This document shows positions 39,877-47,476 of a DNA stretch of 57,652 bases, piece after piece. The translations under genes and the position numbers were made by a program. The stretch covers positions 1-57,652 of the forward strand of contig JAGALB010000025.1 of assembly GCA_017625405.1 (NCBI GenBank). Direction: 5' to 3'. The DNA is from Ruminiclostridium sp. (GTDB lineage: Bacteria > Bacillota > Clostridia > Oscillospirales > Ruminococcaceae). The notes below the pieces were generated by a model, which saw only the letters and a list, made by a program, of their open reading frames with translations, did not search any database and was not told where the DNA came from. Positions within the stretch are counted from its first letter, which is position 1, and every line of letters begins with the position of its first letter.

Positions 39877-39911
39877 AAAAATGCTTGCGGATTAATCCGC
39901 AAGCATTTTTT
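39876..39911 (+). terminator. Bidirectional terminator overlapping the HD-gene 3' end
   Basis: A 36-bp perfect palindrome (AAAAAATGCTTGCGGATT and its complement). It ends the regulator gene on the plus strand. On the minus strand the last codons and the stop TAA (39894-39892) of the HD gene lie inside the stem. Confidence 0.9.
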
Positions 39912-40467
39912 CTGCCTCAATCTTACGTACTGTTTCTTCGTTAACAGCTTTTTTCAGCTCTTTCATATATTCGGAAAACTGCACTTCCTTTTCGCCGTAA
40001 ACAAGATTCATCTCATATTCAAGAGGAAGCCAGGTGGAAATATCAGCTTCGTTATGCTGTATCAGGGTTTCCATCTTGTCCAGTGCCTTATAGATCTTCG
40101 CCTCAGTAGTTTCAAGCCTGTTCATCTCGTCAAAAAGTGCAGCAAGCTCTGTTCTGTATTCTTCAGGCAGGGTGCTTATGAATTTGTCTACTGTATTTTC
40201 TTCTGTTTTTTCATCCTCAGCTGTCTTTACAAATGCAGGGATATCGCCTGTAAATGCTTCGCCTATATCGTGAAAAATACACATCTTCAGAATTTTATCA
40301 ATATCCGCCCCGGGAAATTCATCCTTAAGAAAATATGCCATAAGTGTTAGCCGCCAGCTGTGTTCGGCTACGCTTTCATGGCGACCGTCAGACAGCCAGG
40401 AATGGCGGGTGTTCCTCTTCATAGCTTCAAAAGTATTTACAATTTTTATGTAATCACCGATTCTCAT
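39892..40467 (-). CDS. HD-domain phosphohydrolase (YfbR/HDDC2-like 5'-nucleotidase)
   Basis: The product has 191 residues with AAGGAG upstream. It has the HD metal site: His36 in VAEHSWRL, His66-Asp67 in FHDIGEAFTGDIP, and a later Asp in KALDKMETLIQHNE. This pattern, with RHSWL before it, is that of deoxyribonucleoside 5'-monophosphatases of the YfbR/HDDC2 group. It probably dephosphorylates nucleoside monophosphates. The C-terminal residues are encoded by the arm of a terminator. Confidence 0.9.
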   Translation of the reverse strand: MRIGDYIKIVNTFEAMKRNTRHSWLSDGRHESVAEHSWRLTLMAYFLKDEFPGADIDKILKMCIFHDIGEAFTGDIPAFVKTAEDEKTEENTVDKFISTLPEEYRTELAALFDEMNRLETTEAKIYKALDKMETLIQHNEADISTWLPLEYEMNLVYGEKEVQFSEYMKELKKAVNEETVRKIEAEKMLAD

Positions 40468-40486
40468 AATTACTCCTTAAAACAGC

Positions 40487-40513
40487 ATCAGCTTTCCCTA
40501 TGGGAAAGCTGAT
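40487..40513 (-). terminator. Weak terminator of the EAL/HDOD operon
   Basis: The 12-bp stem ATCAGCTTTCCC/GGGAAAGCTGAT with loop TAT; on the minus strand it is followed by GCTGTTTT, a poor T tract. Confidence 0.55.
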
Positions 40514-40524
40514 TTATTCTTTTA

Positions 40525-41733
40525 TTAGCTTCCGAAGCTGCCGTATTTCTTTACGAAGCTCTGTGCTTCGGCATATTCATAACGAAGTGCTTCAAGATCT
40601 ATTCCGCAGCTTGCGGCACACATCTTTACATCCTCCCAGTTACCGCTTTCATAAGCGCAGGAAAGATGATAAATCTCGCTGAATATACCACCGCCGATAA
40701 TACCGTTCTTGATTTCATCGGAAACAGGAAGATCTTCAAGCGCCTTGGACAGTGCTTCGTCATTTGCGCCTGTTACAATGGAAATAAGACCCATCAGGTA
40801 TACTTCCATGCTTCTCGCACCAACACCGCCGCTGGAATTCTTGGCGATACGTTCACAGAAGCGGGCACGCAGAAGTGCAAGCTTCAGGATTTCACCGGGA
40901 GAATTACGGTTAAGACGCTGTAACCCTACAAGATATATCCATTCCTTAAGACGGTCAATACCCAGAAGCACCAGCGCCTGCTGTACAGTGGAAACGGTAT
41001 TGCCCTTATCGGCACAAAGCTGGTTGATGACCTTCAGGAGCTTGATAGTAAGCACAGGGTCAGTGGAAATAATTGCGGATATGTATTCGATATTCGGGTC
41101 GGGACTGTATAATAACGCAAGTATCTGTAAAAACGTCTTGATCATGGGACCGCCCGAACGCTTTGTTTCAAGTACAGGCTTTGAATAGAAGCTGCCACGT
41201 ATGTAATCAATACCGATTTCACGTGCAAATTCAAACTGATCCTGGGTTTCCACATGATCAGCCATTGCAAGCTTGCCTTTTTCGTGACATTTCTTTACAG
41301 TTGCAATAATATCATCTGCATCTGAATTTATATCAAATCTTATTATATCTGCAAAATTGAAAAGCTTTACTGTTTTTTCGGAGTAAAGAAGCCCTGAAAA
41401 AGCAATGCTGTAACCGAGGCGGCGAAGCTGCATGCACTTCTGGAGAGTAGCCGGGTCGGCAATCATTTCGGTAGTTACCTCAACAATAAGCTTGTCCTTG
41501 CTGAAAAGCTCGTGGAAATTCTCTTCAAGAAGTCTGGGGGAAAAACGCACATATGCAATTTTTCTGTCAAATATCAGGTCAGAATTCAGTCTGAGATATT
41601 CCTTGGCATCTTCTATATCATCTTTCGTTATATCTTTATCACCATCATAAGACGCAAAGCAATACGACGCTTCATATGCATCTGTAACGCCCTGCGCATT
41701 AAAAACAGGCTGCTTTGAAACAAGAAAACTCAT
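40525..41733 (-). CDS. EAL/HDOD signalling protein (YuxH-like)
   Basis: The product has 402 residues. The N-terminal EAL-like domain (about 1-195) is degenerate: VSKQPVFN and a late GIDYIRGSFYSKPV remain, but the EAL motif, the DDFGTG motif and the catalytic Glu and Asp residues are not recognisable, so it should not cut c-di-GMP. The C-terminal HDOD domain (about 200-395) shows LLYSPDPNIEYISAIISTDPVLTIKLLKVINQ and VQQALVLLGIDRLKEWIYLV. Such proteins are regulatory adaptors. It is encoded 35 bp after an orphan ABC ATPase and a DUF342 protein. Confidence 0.88.
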   Translation of the reverse strand: MSFLVSKQPVFNAQGVTDAYEASYCFASYDGDKDITKDDIEDAKEYLRLNSDLIFDRKIAYVRFSPRLLEENFHELFSKDKLIVEVTTEMIADPATLQKCMQLRRLGYSIAFSGLLYSEKTVKLFNFADIIRFDINSDADDIIATVKKCHEKGKLAMADHVETQDQFEFAREIGIDYIRGSFYSKPVLETKRSGGPMIKTFLQILALLYSPDPNIEYISAIISTDPVLTIKLLKVINQLCADKGNTVSTVQQALVLLGIDRLKEWIYLVGLQRLNRNSPGEILKLALLRARFCERIAKNSSGGVGARSMEVYLMGLISIVTGANDEALSKALEDLPVSDEIKNGIIGGGIFSEIYHLSCAYESGNWEDVKMCAASCGIDLEALRYEYAEAQSFVKKYGSFGS

Positions 41734-41767
41734 CTAAGCATCATGTCCTTCCTTAGTTTTTGGGTTA

Positions 41768-42469
41768 TTACCATTCAATATCCTCAACAGGTGTAGGATT
41801 CTCATTTACAATAATCTCACGTACTTTACTGTTCTTCAGACGGATAACCCTGTCCGCCATAGGTGCAATCGCAGAATTATGAGTTACAAGTACAACCGTC
41901 ATACCGTTATTACGGCAGGTATCCTGTAAAAGCTTCAGTATCATTTTACCCGTATTATAATCAAGTGCACCGGTAGGTTCATCACATAACAGAAGCTTAG
42001 GTTTCTTGGCAAGGGCTCTGGCAATAGCTACTCTCTGCTGTTCACCGCCCGAAAGCTGTGCAGGAAAATTGTCAAGACGTTCGGAAAGCCCTACCTGCTT
42101 CAGAATTTCTTCCGCAGGAATATAATCATCACAGGTCTGAGCCGCAAGCTCTATATTTTCCTTTGCTGTAAGATTCTGGATAAGATTGTAGAACTGGAAA
42201 ATAAATCCGATTTCATAACGGCGATAGGAAATAAGCTCCTTTTTGGAGTACTTTGCTATATCCTTTCCGTCAACCATTATGCTGCCTTCATCAATGGTAT
42301 CCATGCCGCCAAGCATATTCAGAACGGTAGTTTTACCTGAACCTGACGGTCCCAGAACTATTGCAAGCTCACCCTTTTCAATATCAAAGGATATACCGTC
42401 AGATGCATTAATGGTGATTTCGCCCATTCTGTAACGCTTATAAACGTCTTTTACTGATACAAAGCTCAT
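41768..42469 (-). CDS. Orphan LolD/MacB-type ABC ATPase
   Basis: The product has 233 residues. All motifs are intact: Walker [11 protein letters not shown] loop FQFYNL, signature [15 protein letters not shown], Walker [13 protein letters not shown] and switch His in VTHNSAI. The type normally works with FtsX/MacB-like permeases in peptide or lipoprotein export, yet no permease gene is adjacent. Instead it lies between a DUF342 protein and an EAL/HDOD protein. AAAGG precedes the start. It may serve a permease encoded elsewhere or a non-transport role. Confidence 0.92.
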   Translation of the reverse strand: MSFVSVKDVYKRYRMGEITINASDGISFDIEKGELAIVLGPSGSGKTTVLNMLGGMDTIDEGSIMVDGKDIAKYSKKELISYRRYEIGFIFQFYNLIQNLTAKENIELAAQTCDDYIPAEEILKQVGLSERLDNFPAQLSGGEQQRVAIARALAKKPKLLLCDEPTGALDYNTGKMILKLLQDTCRNNGMTVVLVTHNSAIAPMADRVIRLKNSKVREIIVNENPTPVEDIEW

Positions 42470-42488
42470 CTTTTGCCTTTCTTCTGCC

Positions 42489-43862
42489 TTAGTGTATTTC
42501 TATTTCTCCGCTGTTGCCTACACGTGCAACGCAGTTTCCGCACTTGGACGAAACGTTATGCTGCAGACTGTTGATACGGATGGTAACACCGGGATAAATC
42601 GCACGCTTTGCTACTACACGCAAATCGTTGCTTATATCTATTTCTTTGTTTATTTCATCAATTCTGCGCTTCATTTCCTGAAGCTGCTTCTGATGCACGA
42701 ATTTCGCCCTGATAGAAGTTACAAGCATTTCTTCCCTGTCCTCAGGTAAAGAGCCTGCCGCCTTCTTCTGTGCCTGAAGTGCATCGCATATCATTCCGAG
42801 CTGTTCAATCTGAACCTTGAACTCGTCAACCTTCTTTTCAAGATCAATTCTTTCTTCTGCAAGAATAGCGGTATTACCGAGAACGAGGTTGGTTCTCGTA
42901 TAGGTTTCGGAGCCGATTATATTCGCTTCTATGTCGGAAAGACAGGTATATTTACCGCCGATAATGGCAGCCTTTCCGCCGCTTGCAGTCAGTTTTCCGG
43001 AACAGAACACTTCACAGCCCATAAAATTCTGGGCAGTAAGCTTTCCTCTGGCATTTACGGTAGAGTTTTCAAAGAAGTTCGCAGAAATATCTTCAGCTTC
43101 AAAGGTAGAGCTTACAACGCCCATGCGTACATCTATCTTGCCCTTTGCCACAATTCTGGCACCTGTAACCATACCAGATACTGTAACATTACCGCCTGAG
43201 TAGATTTCATAGCCTTCTTCAACATTACCTCTGACAATTACATCACCTATAAAATCTATATTTCCGACGGATACATCAACATCACCCTTAATGGTAACAT
43301 CCTTGTCTACTACAAACTGTTTGCCTGCCCAACGGAGATTTCCTGAAATTTCGGCATAAATGGATAAGCCGTCTTCAGAAAGCTTTGTACCTGCACCAAT
43401 ATTGAGTGGCACCGGCTTACCGGGCATCGGCATTGCAACAATACCACGGATGTCCTTACCCGGTTCACCTTCGGTAGGAAGTGTTATTTCAGCAATAACT
43501 GTACCTTCCTCGATATTTGTAACAATTCCTAAATCACGATAATCAACATTACCGAACTCGTCTTCTTCAAAAACCTGGACATTTGAACGGTCATAAAGGT
43601 ACTTGATAGTTCCGTTCACACCATCAACAGGCGGTTCGCCCTTTGCCGCAAGTACGGAATGGCCATAGTTTTTTTTCTCAAATATCTGCTTTAAATCATC
43701 ATGAAACACATTATAACGCACGCCACGCATAACAAGCTCATCACAAAGCATTTCATATGTATACGGTCTGCCGCCGAACTGAGGTTCATTAACAACAACG
43801 TGGGCAGTAAGATAATGGTCATCAATAGTGATAACAGCGTTTCCGTTTACAGCTTCAGGCAT
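42489..43862 (-). CDS. DUF342 (FapA-like) polymer-forming domain protein
   Basis: The product has 457 residues from ATG 43862, with GGGGG 8 nt upstream. After an alpha/beta N-terminal region (1-150) a right-handed beta-helix (about 165-325) is built of short repeats such as VTIKGDVDVSVGNIDFIGDVIVRGNV and ARIVAKGKIDVRMGVV. A coiled coil follows (about 345-410), then a short beta end. The Bacillus FapA-like proteins of this class are cytoplasmic and of unclear role, often near chemotaxis or flagellar genes; none are present here. It heads a three-gene operon with the ABC ATPase and the EAL/HDOD protein. Confidence 0.88.
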   Translation of the reverse strand: MPEAVNGNAVITIDDHYLTAHVVVNEPQFGGRPYTYEMLCDELVMRGVRYNVFHDDLKQIFEKKNYGHSVLAAKGEPPVDGVNGTIKYLYDRSNVQVFEEDEFGNVDYRDLGIVTNIEEGTVIAEITLPTEGEPGKDIRGIVAMPMPGKPVPLNIGAGTKLSEDGLSIYAEISGNLRWAGKQFVVDKDVTIKGDVDVSVGNIDFIGDVIVRGNVEEGYEIYSGGNVTVSGMVTGARIVAKGKIDVRMGVVSSTFEAEDISANFFENSTVNARGKLTAQNFMGCEVFCSGKLTASGGKAAIIGGKYTCLSDIEANIIGSETYTRTNLVLGNTAILAEERIDLEKKVDEFKVQIEQLGMICDALQAQKKAAGSLPEDREEMLVTSIRAKFVHQKQLQEMKRRIDEINKEIDISNDLRVVAKRAIYPGVTIRINSLQHNVSSKCGNCVARVGNSGEIEIH

Positions 43863-43921
43863 AATTTCATCCCCCATCAAACAGAATTATATACGGTTAT
43901 AATTATTATAACATACATTTA

Positions 43922-43945
43922 TTCAAATTTCCATAGAAATTTGAA
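43922..43945. repeat. Inverted repeat between pcrA and the DUF342 gene
   Basis: The perfect inverted repeat TTCAAATTTC/GAAATTTGAA with loop CATA lies below the pcrA stop. On the minus strand it has no T tract, so it is not a convincing terminator for pcrA; on the plus strand it is followed by seven A, then TTTA. Function unclear. Confidence 0.5.
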
Positions 43946-43971
43946 AAAAATTTATATTTTTTTGTTCATTA

Positions 43972-46323
43972 TTATATTTTTGTGATTTTTGCAAAATTTG
44001 CCATAAGCTTTTTTGTGCCAACCGTATCAAAACTTATCTCAATAAGTGTATCATTTCCAATGGGAGAAGCAGAAATTACAGTTCCCTCACCGAATTTATT
44101 GTGTTTTACACGGTCTCCTGCCGAAAAACTTTCAGTTGAAGCAGCAGAGGCTGTTCTTACAACAGCTGAATGGTCACGGAGATAATTGGGCTTCGGTGTG
44201 CTGCGTGTGTTGCCTCCCAGAGAAATTCTTTCGGAACGGTCGATATATTCAATATATTCTGTGGGAATCTCGCGGACAAAACGTGACAGCTTATTATGCA
44301 TGGTCTGACCATAAAGCAGACGGTTTGCAGCCGTAGTAATGTAAAGCTGCTGCTTTGCACGTGTAATTGCAACATAGCAAAGACGGCGGTCTTCTTCCAG
44401 TTCAAACATATCAGCAAGACAACGGTATGACGGGAAGATGTTCTCCTCTGCTCCGACTATGAACACTTTTTCAAATTCAAGACCCTTTGCGGCGTGCATC
44501 GTCATAAGCACTACACGCTCTTCACCCTCTTCATAGCTGTCAATATCGGAAATAAGTGCAACCTGTTCAAGATAATCAAACAGTGTGGGGTCTTCATTTT
44601 CTTCACAGAAAGTAATCATCGCCGACTTTAATTCCTTGATGTTTTCAAGTCGTGCTGCACCCTCTTCACCCTGTGCTATAAGCATATTCGTATATCCCGA
44701 CTGTTCAAGCAGGTCATCAAGGGTATCCGTAATATCTCTTTCCTGTGCAGAGTTTATGAGCTCCCTGAACATTCTTCCCAGAGGAAGTAAGGCTTTGGCT
44801 TTTTTTGAAAGAGTAACAAACTCCTCGCATCGCTCCATTACTTCAATAGGGCTGATGCCAAGTGAATAGGATATATTGAAAATTTCAGACTGGGTAGCAT
44901 CGCCTATACTGCGCTTGGGTTCATTGATGATACGTGCAAGCCTTACAGTATCGAAAGGATTGTTGATAACACTCAGATATGCGATAATATCACGGATTTC
45001 CTTACGCTCATAGAAGCGTGTGCCGCCGATGATACGGTAAGGAACACCCATTTTGCCAAGTGCAAGCTCGAAAGTACGGGACTGGGCATTGGTGCGGTAT
45101 AAAACAGCATTATCACTGAACGGAGTACCGTTTTTGTGTGCTTCAAGCACTTCGTTGGCAACGAAAAGCGCTTCCGCCTGCTCGCTTTCAAAGCGGTAGA
45201 CCTTGATTTTATCACCCTCGCCCAGATCAGACCAGAGATTCTTGTCCTTATGCTGGGTGTTGTTACGGATAACGGCATTTGCCGCATCAAGTATATTGGT
45301 TGTGGAACGGTAATTCTGCTCCAGCTTTATAACCTTGCTTTCAAATTCATTCTCAAAAGACAGAATATTCTCAATGGTAGCGCCTCTGAAGCGATAAATC
45401 GACTGATCCTCATCACCTACAACGCAGAGATTGCCTCTTCCGCCCGATAGGAGCTTTACAAGCTCATACTGGGCTGTGTTGGTATCCTGATACTCATCCA
45501 CCATAACATAATCAAAATGATTCTGCCAATAGGTCAGGACTTCCTTATCCTTCTGGAACAGTTCAACTGTTTTCATGATAATATCGTCAAAATCAAGGGC
45601 GTTGGCAGCCTTCAGACGCTTCTGATATTCAATGTAAATATCACGGATTATGCGAAGCTGATAATCCTTTCTGCCATCTTCTCCGAAAACTGGAAAGTTT
45701 TCAGGAGTGATAAGCTTATCCTTTGCACGGGATATGGCATTCATGACAAGCTTTTCGGGAAAGGTTTTATTTGAAATATTCAGCGCATCCAGCACGTTCT
45801 TTACAACACGCTTACTGTCGTCTGTATCGTAGATGGTAAAAGATGTGCTGTAACCGAGAGAGCCGATGCTTCTGCGGAGAATCTTGACACAGCAGGAGTG
45901 GAATGTAGAAGCCCATACATCAGCAGCGGGAGCGTTCATTCTCAGCAGACGTTCTTTAAGCTCGCCTGCAGCCTTGTTCGTAAAGGTAACCGCAAGAATC
46001 TTCCAGGGTCTTACACGGTTTACACCTACAATATCAGAAAGATGCTCTATTATTTCAGGAGTGTTCTCGTATCCGCCCTCAGAATAAACCTTGAGAAAAC
46101 GCAGATCATCCTCGCTCACGGGAGGCTCATAATCATTATTGTACGCATCACCAAAAAGCAGCATATTTGCAATTCTGTTACAGAGAACCGTAGTTTTACC
46201 GCTTCCTGCACCGGCAATTATAAGAACTGCACCGTTTATCTGAAAAATTGCTTCACGCTGGCGCTCATTGGTGCGTGAAAAATAATGTTCAAGTGCTTTT
46301 TTCTTTAAATCTTTATATTCCAT
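43972..46323 (-). CDS. pcrA: ATP-dependent DNA helicase PcrA/UvrD
   Basis: The product has 783 residues, somewhat longer than the typical 720-740. Superfamily 1 motifs are intact: LNERQREAI-like Q motif (TNERQREAIFQ), Walker A AGAGSGKTT, Ia VTFTNKAAGELKERL, II VDEYQDTN, III VVGDEDQSIYRFRGA, IV EQNYRST, V MTMHAAKGLEFEKVFI and VI YVAITRAK. The C-terminal 55 residues form the Tudor-like domain (FSAGDRVKHNKFGEGTVISAS) that binds RNA polymerase. It unwinds DNA in repair and replication-transcription conflicts. An insert near residues 45-85 (NDYEPPVSEDDLRFLKVYSEGGYE) accounts for the extra length. Confidence 0.96.
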   Translation of the reverse strand: MEYKDLKKKALEHYFSRTNERQREAIFQINGAVLIIAGAGSGKTTVLCNRIANMLLFGDAYNNDYEPPVSEDDLRFLKVYSEGGYENTPEIIEHLSDIVGVNRVRPWKILAVTFTNKAAGELKERLLRMNAPAADVWASTFHSCCVKILRRSIGSLGYSTSFTIYDTDDSKRVVKNVLDALNISNKTFPEKLVMNAISRAKDKLITPENFPVFGEDGRKDYQLRIIRDIYIEYQKRLKAANALDFDDIIMKTVELFQKDKEVLTYWQNHFDYVMVDEYQDTNTAQYELVKLLSGGRGNLCVVGDEDQSIYRFRGATIENILSFENEFESKVIKLEQNYRSTTNILDAANAVIRNNTQHKDKNLWSDLGEGDKIKVYRFESEQAEALFVANEVLEAHKNGTPFSDNAVLYRTNAQSRTFELALGKMGVPYRIIGGTRFYERKEIRDIIAYLSVINNPFDTVRLARIINEPKRSIGDATQSEIFNISYSLGISPIEVMERCEEFVTLSKKAKALLPLGRMFRELINSAQERDITDTLDDLLEQSGYTNMLIAQGEEGAARLENIKELKSAMITFCEENEDPTLFDYLEQVALISDIDSYEEGEERVVLMTMHAAKGLEFEKVFIVGAEENIFPSYRCLADMFELEEDRRLCYVAITRAKQQLYITTAANRLLYGQTMHNKLSRFVREIPTEYIEYIDRSERISLGGNTRSTPKPNYLRDHSAVVRTASAASTESFSAGDRVKHNKFGEGTVISASPIGNDTLIEISFDTVGTKKLMANFAKITKI

Positions 46324-46353
46324 TCCCGTAGACCTTTCCTAAAAATACTCTTT

Positions 46354-46396
46354 AAAAACAGCATAAACCTGACGTAATGAATACGTCAGGCTGATG
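46354..46396 (-). terminator. Terminator of the SPFH gene
   Basis: The stem CCTGACGTA/TACGTCAGG (46368-46390) with outer AGCAT/ATGCT pairs is followed on the minus strand by TGTTTTT. Confidence 0.8.
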
Positions 46397-46410
46397 CTTA
46401 TTGTTCATTA

Positions 46411-47334
46411 TTATTCTGCTGTCTGAACAGATACAGCAGGTGTGCTTGTCTTCTGTTCTTCGTCGTTATCAAGCACAAGGAAGGGGTTGATTCCGTCGCT
46501 CATAACCTGGGGAAGAACACCGTTCCAGTTTGTAATCTTGAGATAATCAATATAATCAGGACTGTTCTTAAGCTGTTCCTGTACTACCTGAATTGCGTAC
46601 GCCTGTGCATCGGCTTCCAGCTTCTGGCTGTCTGCTGCTGCCTGTGCGGCAATAACAATCTGCTTTGCTTCTTCTTCCTTTTCCTTTGTCTTGTTTTCCA
46701 TCTTCAGGGCATCCTGTGCAGCGATAACCTTGTTCTGGATAGACTGCTCAAAGGCATCATCAAAGCTTAAGTTTTCAATTGCAAATGCCTGTACGATAAT
46801 ACCCTTTTCAGCAAGGAGAGGTGTAAGCTCATTTTCAATCTTCTGCTGGACATCCGCACGGGACTGTACCAGCTCTTCAGCCTTTACCTTACCGATTTCG
46901 TTCTTTGTTATCTTCGCTACATTCTGTACAAGAAGCTTGGATTCAACATTCGCTATGCCCACTTCACGGATAAGATTTGAAAGCTTTGTCTTATCATAGG
47001 AGTAGTTGAGCTTCAGGCTCAGCTCCTGAACAGTCTGCGTGTCACTGGTGTATGCGTCTGTGTTTACGGAGTAGACCTGTTCACGGATGTCAACCTGCTT
47101 GATTTCTTCAATAAAAGGAATCTGGAAGTTAAGACCTGCTGTGAGATCGTCCGCTACAATCTTACCGAAGCGGTACTTCACACCGATAAAACCTTCGTTT
47201 ACAATTGCAAAGCAGTTGAAAACAACTACAAGCGCAATAAAAGCAATAACTGCCACAAGTACTATCTTTCCTGCACCCTTACCGCTTTTCTTTTTGCTGT
47301 CAATAGGGTTTGTGGTAAATTTGATTTCACTCAT
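46411..47334 (-). CDS. SPFH/Band-7 (prohibitin-like) membrane protein
   Basis: The product has 307 residues with AAAGG upstream. It has a short cytoplasmic Lys-rich N-terminus, one membrane helix (about 23-47), then the SPFH core (about 48-200: NEGFIGVKYRFGKIV, GLNFQIPFIEEIKQVDIREQVY, RADVQQKIENELTPLLAEKGIIVQAFAIENLSFDDAFEQSI) and a coiled coil rich in Ala, Glu and Lys (about 215-265). These proteins form large oligomeric cages on membranes and organise proteases or lipid domains. No FtsH- or NfeD-like partner is adjacent. Its promoter is flanked by two identical-type dyads. Confidence 0.92.
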   Translation of the reverse strand: MSEIKFTTNPIDSKKKSGKGAGKIVLVAVIAFIALVVVFNCFAIVNEGFIGVKYRFGKIVADDLTAGLNFQIPFIEEIKQVDIREQVYSVNTDAYTSDTQTVQELSLKLNYSYDKTKLSNLIREVGIANVESKLLVQNVAKITKNEIGKVKAEELVQSRADVQQKIENELTPLLAEKGIIVQAFAIENLSFDDAFEQSIQNKVIAAQDALKMENKTKEKEEEAKQIVIAAQAAADSQKLEADAQAYAIQVVQEQLKNSPDYIDYLKITNWNGVLPQVMSDGINPFLVLDNDEEQKTSTPAVSVQTAE

Positions 47335-47374
47335 TTTAATCTGACCTTTCTTTCTGTCTGTGTGCTGAATTTTA

Positions 47375-47460
47375 GTAAATTTTATTTACCGTATTTATAT
47401 ATTACCATATGTTTTTATTTTTGTCAATAGTTTTTAAGAAAAAAAGTAAATGAAATTTAC
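47375..47460. promoter_or_regulatory. Two GTAAAT-N3-ATTTAC dyads around the SPFH promoter
   Basis: GTAAAT-TTT-ATTTAC at 47375-47389 and GTAAAT-GAA-ATTTAC at 47446-47460, both perfect dyads with different centres, lie downstream and upstream of the promoter, with centres 71 bp apart. The pair suggests a repressor that bridges both sites. The regulator is unknown. Confidence 0.55.
47399..47427 (-). promoter_or_regulatory. SPFH-gene promoter
   Basis: TTGACA (47427-47422), 17 bp, TAATAT (47404-47399) with TGG before the -10, on the minus strand, about 65 bp before the start. Confidence 0.7.
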
Positions 47461-47476
47461 ATAAAATGATTTTCAC

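Noticed and set aside
43922-43945. Inverted repeat as a pcrA terminator
   Set aside because: No T tract follows on the minus strand, so it is listed only as an inverted repeat.
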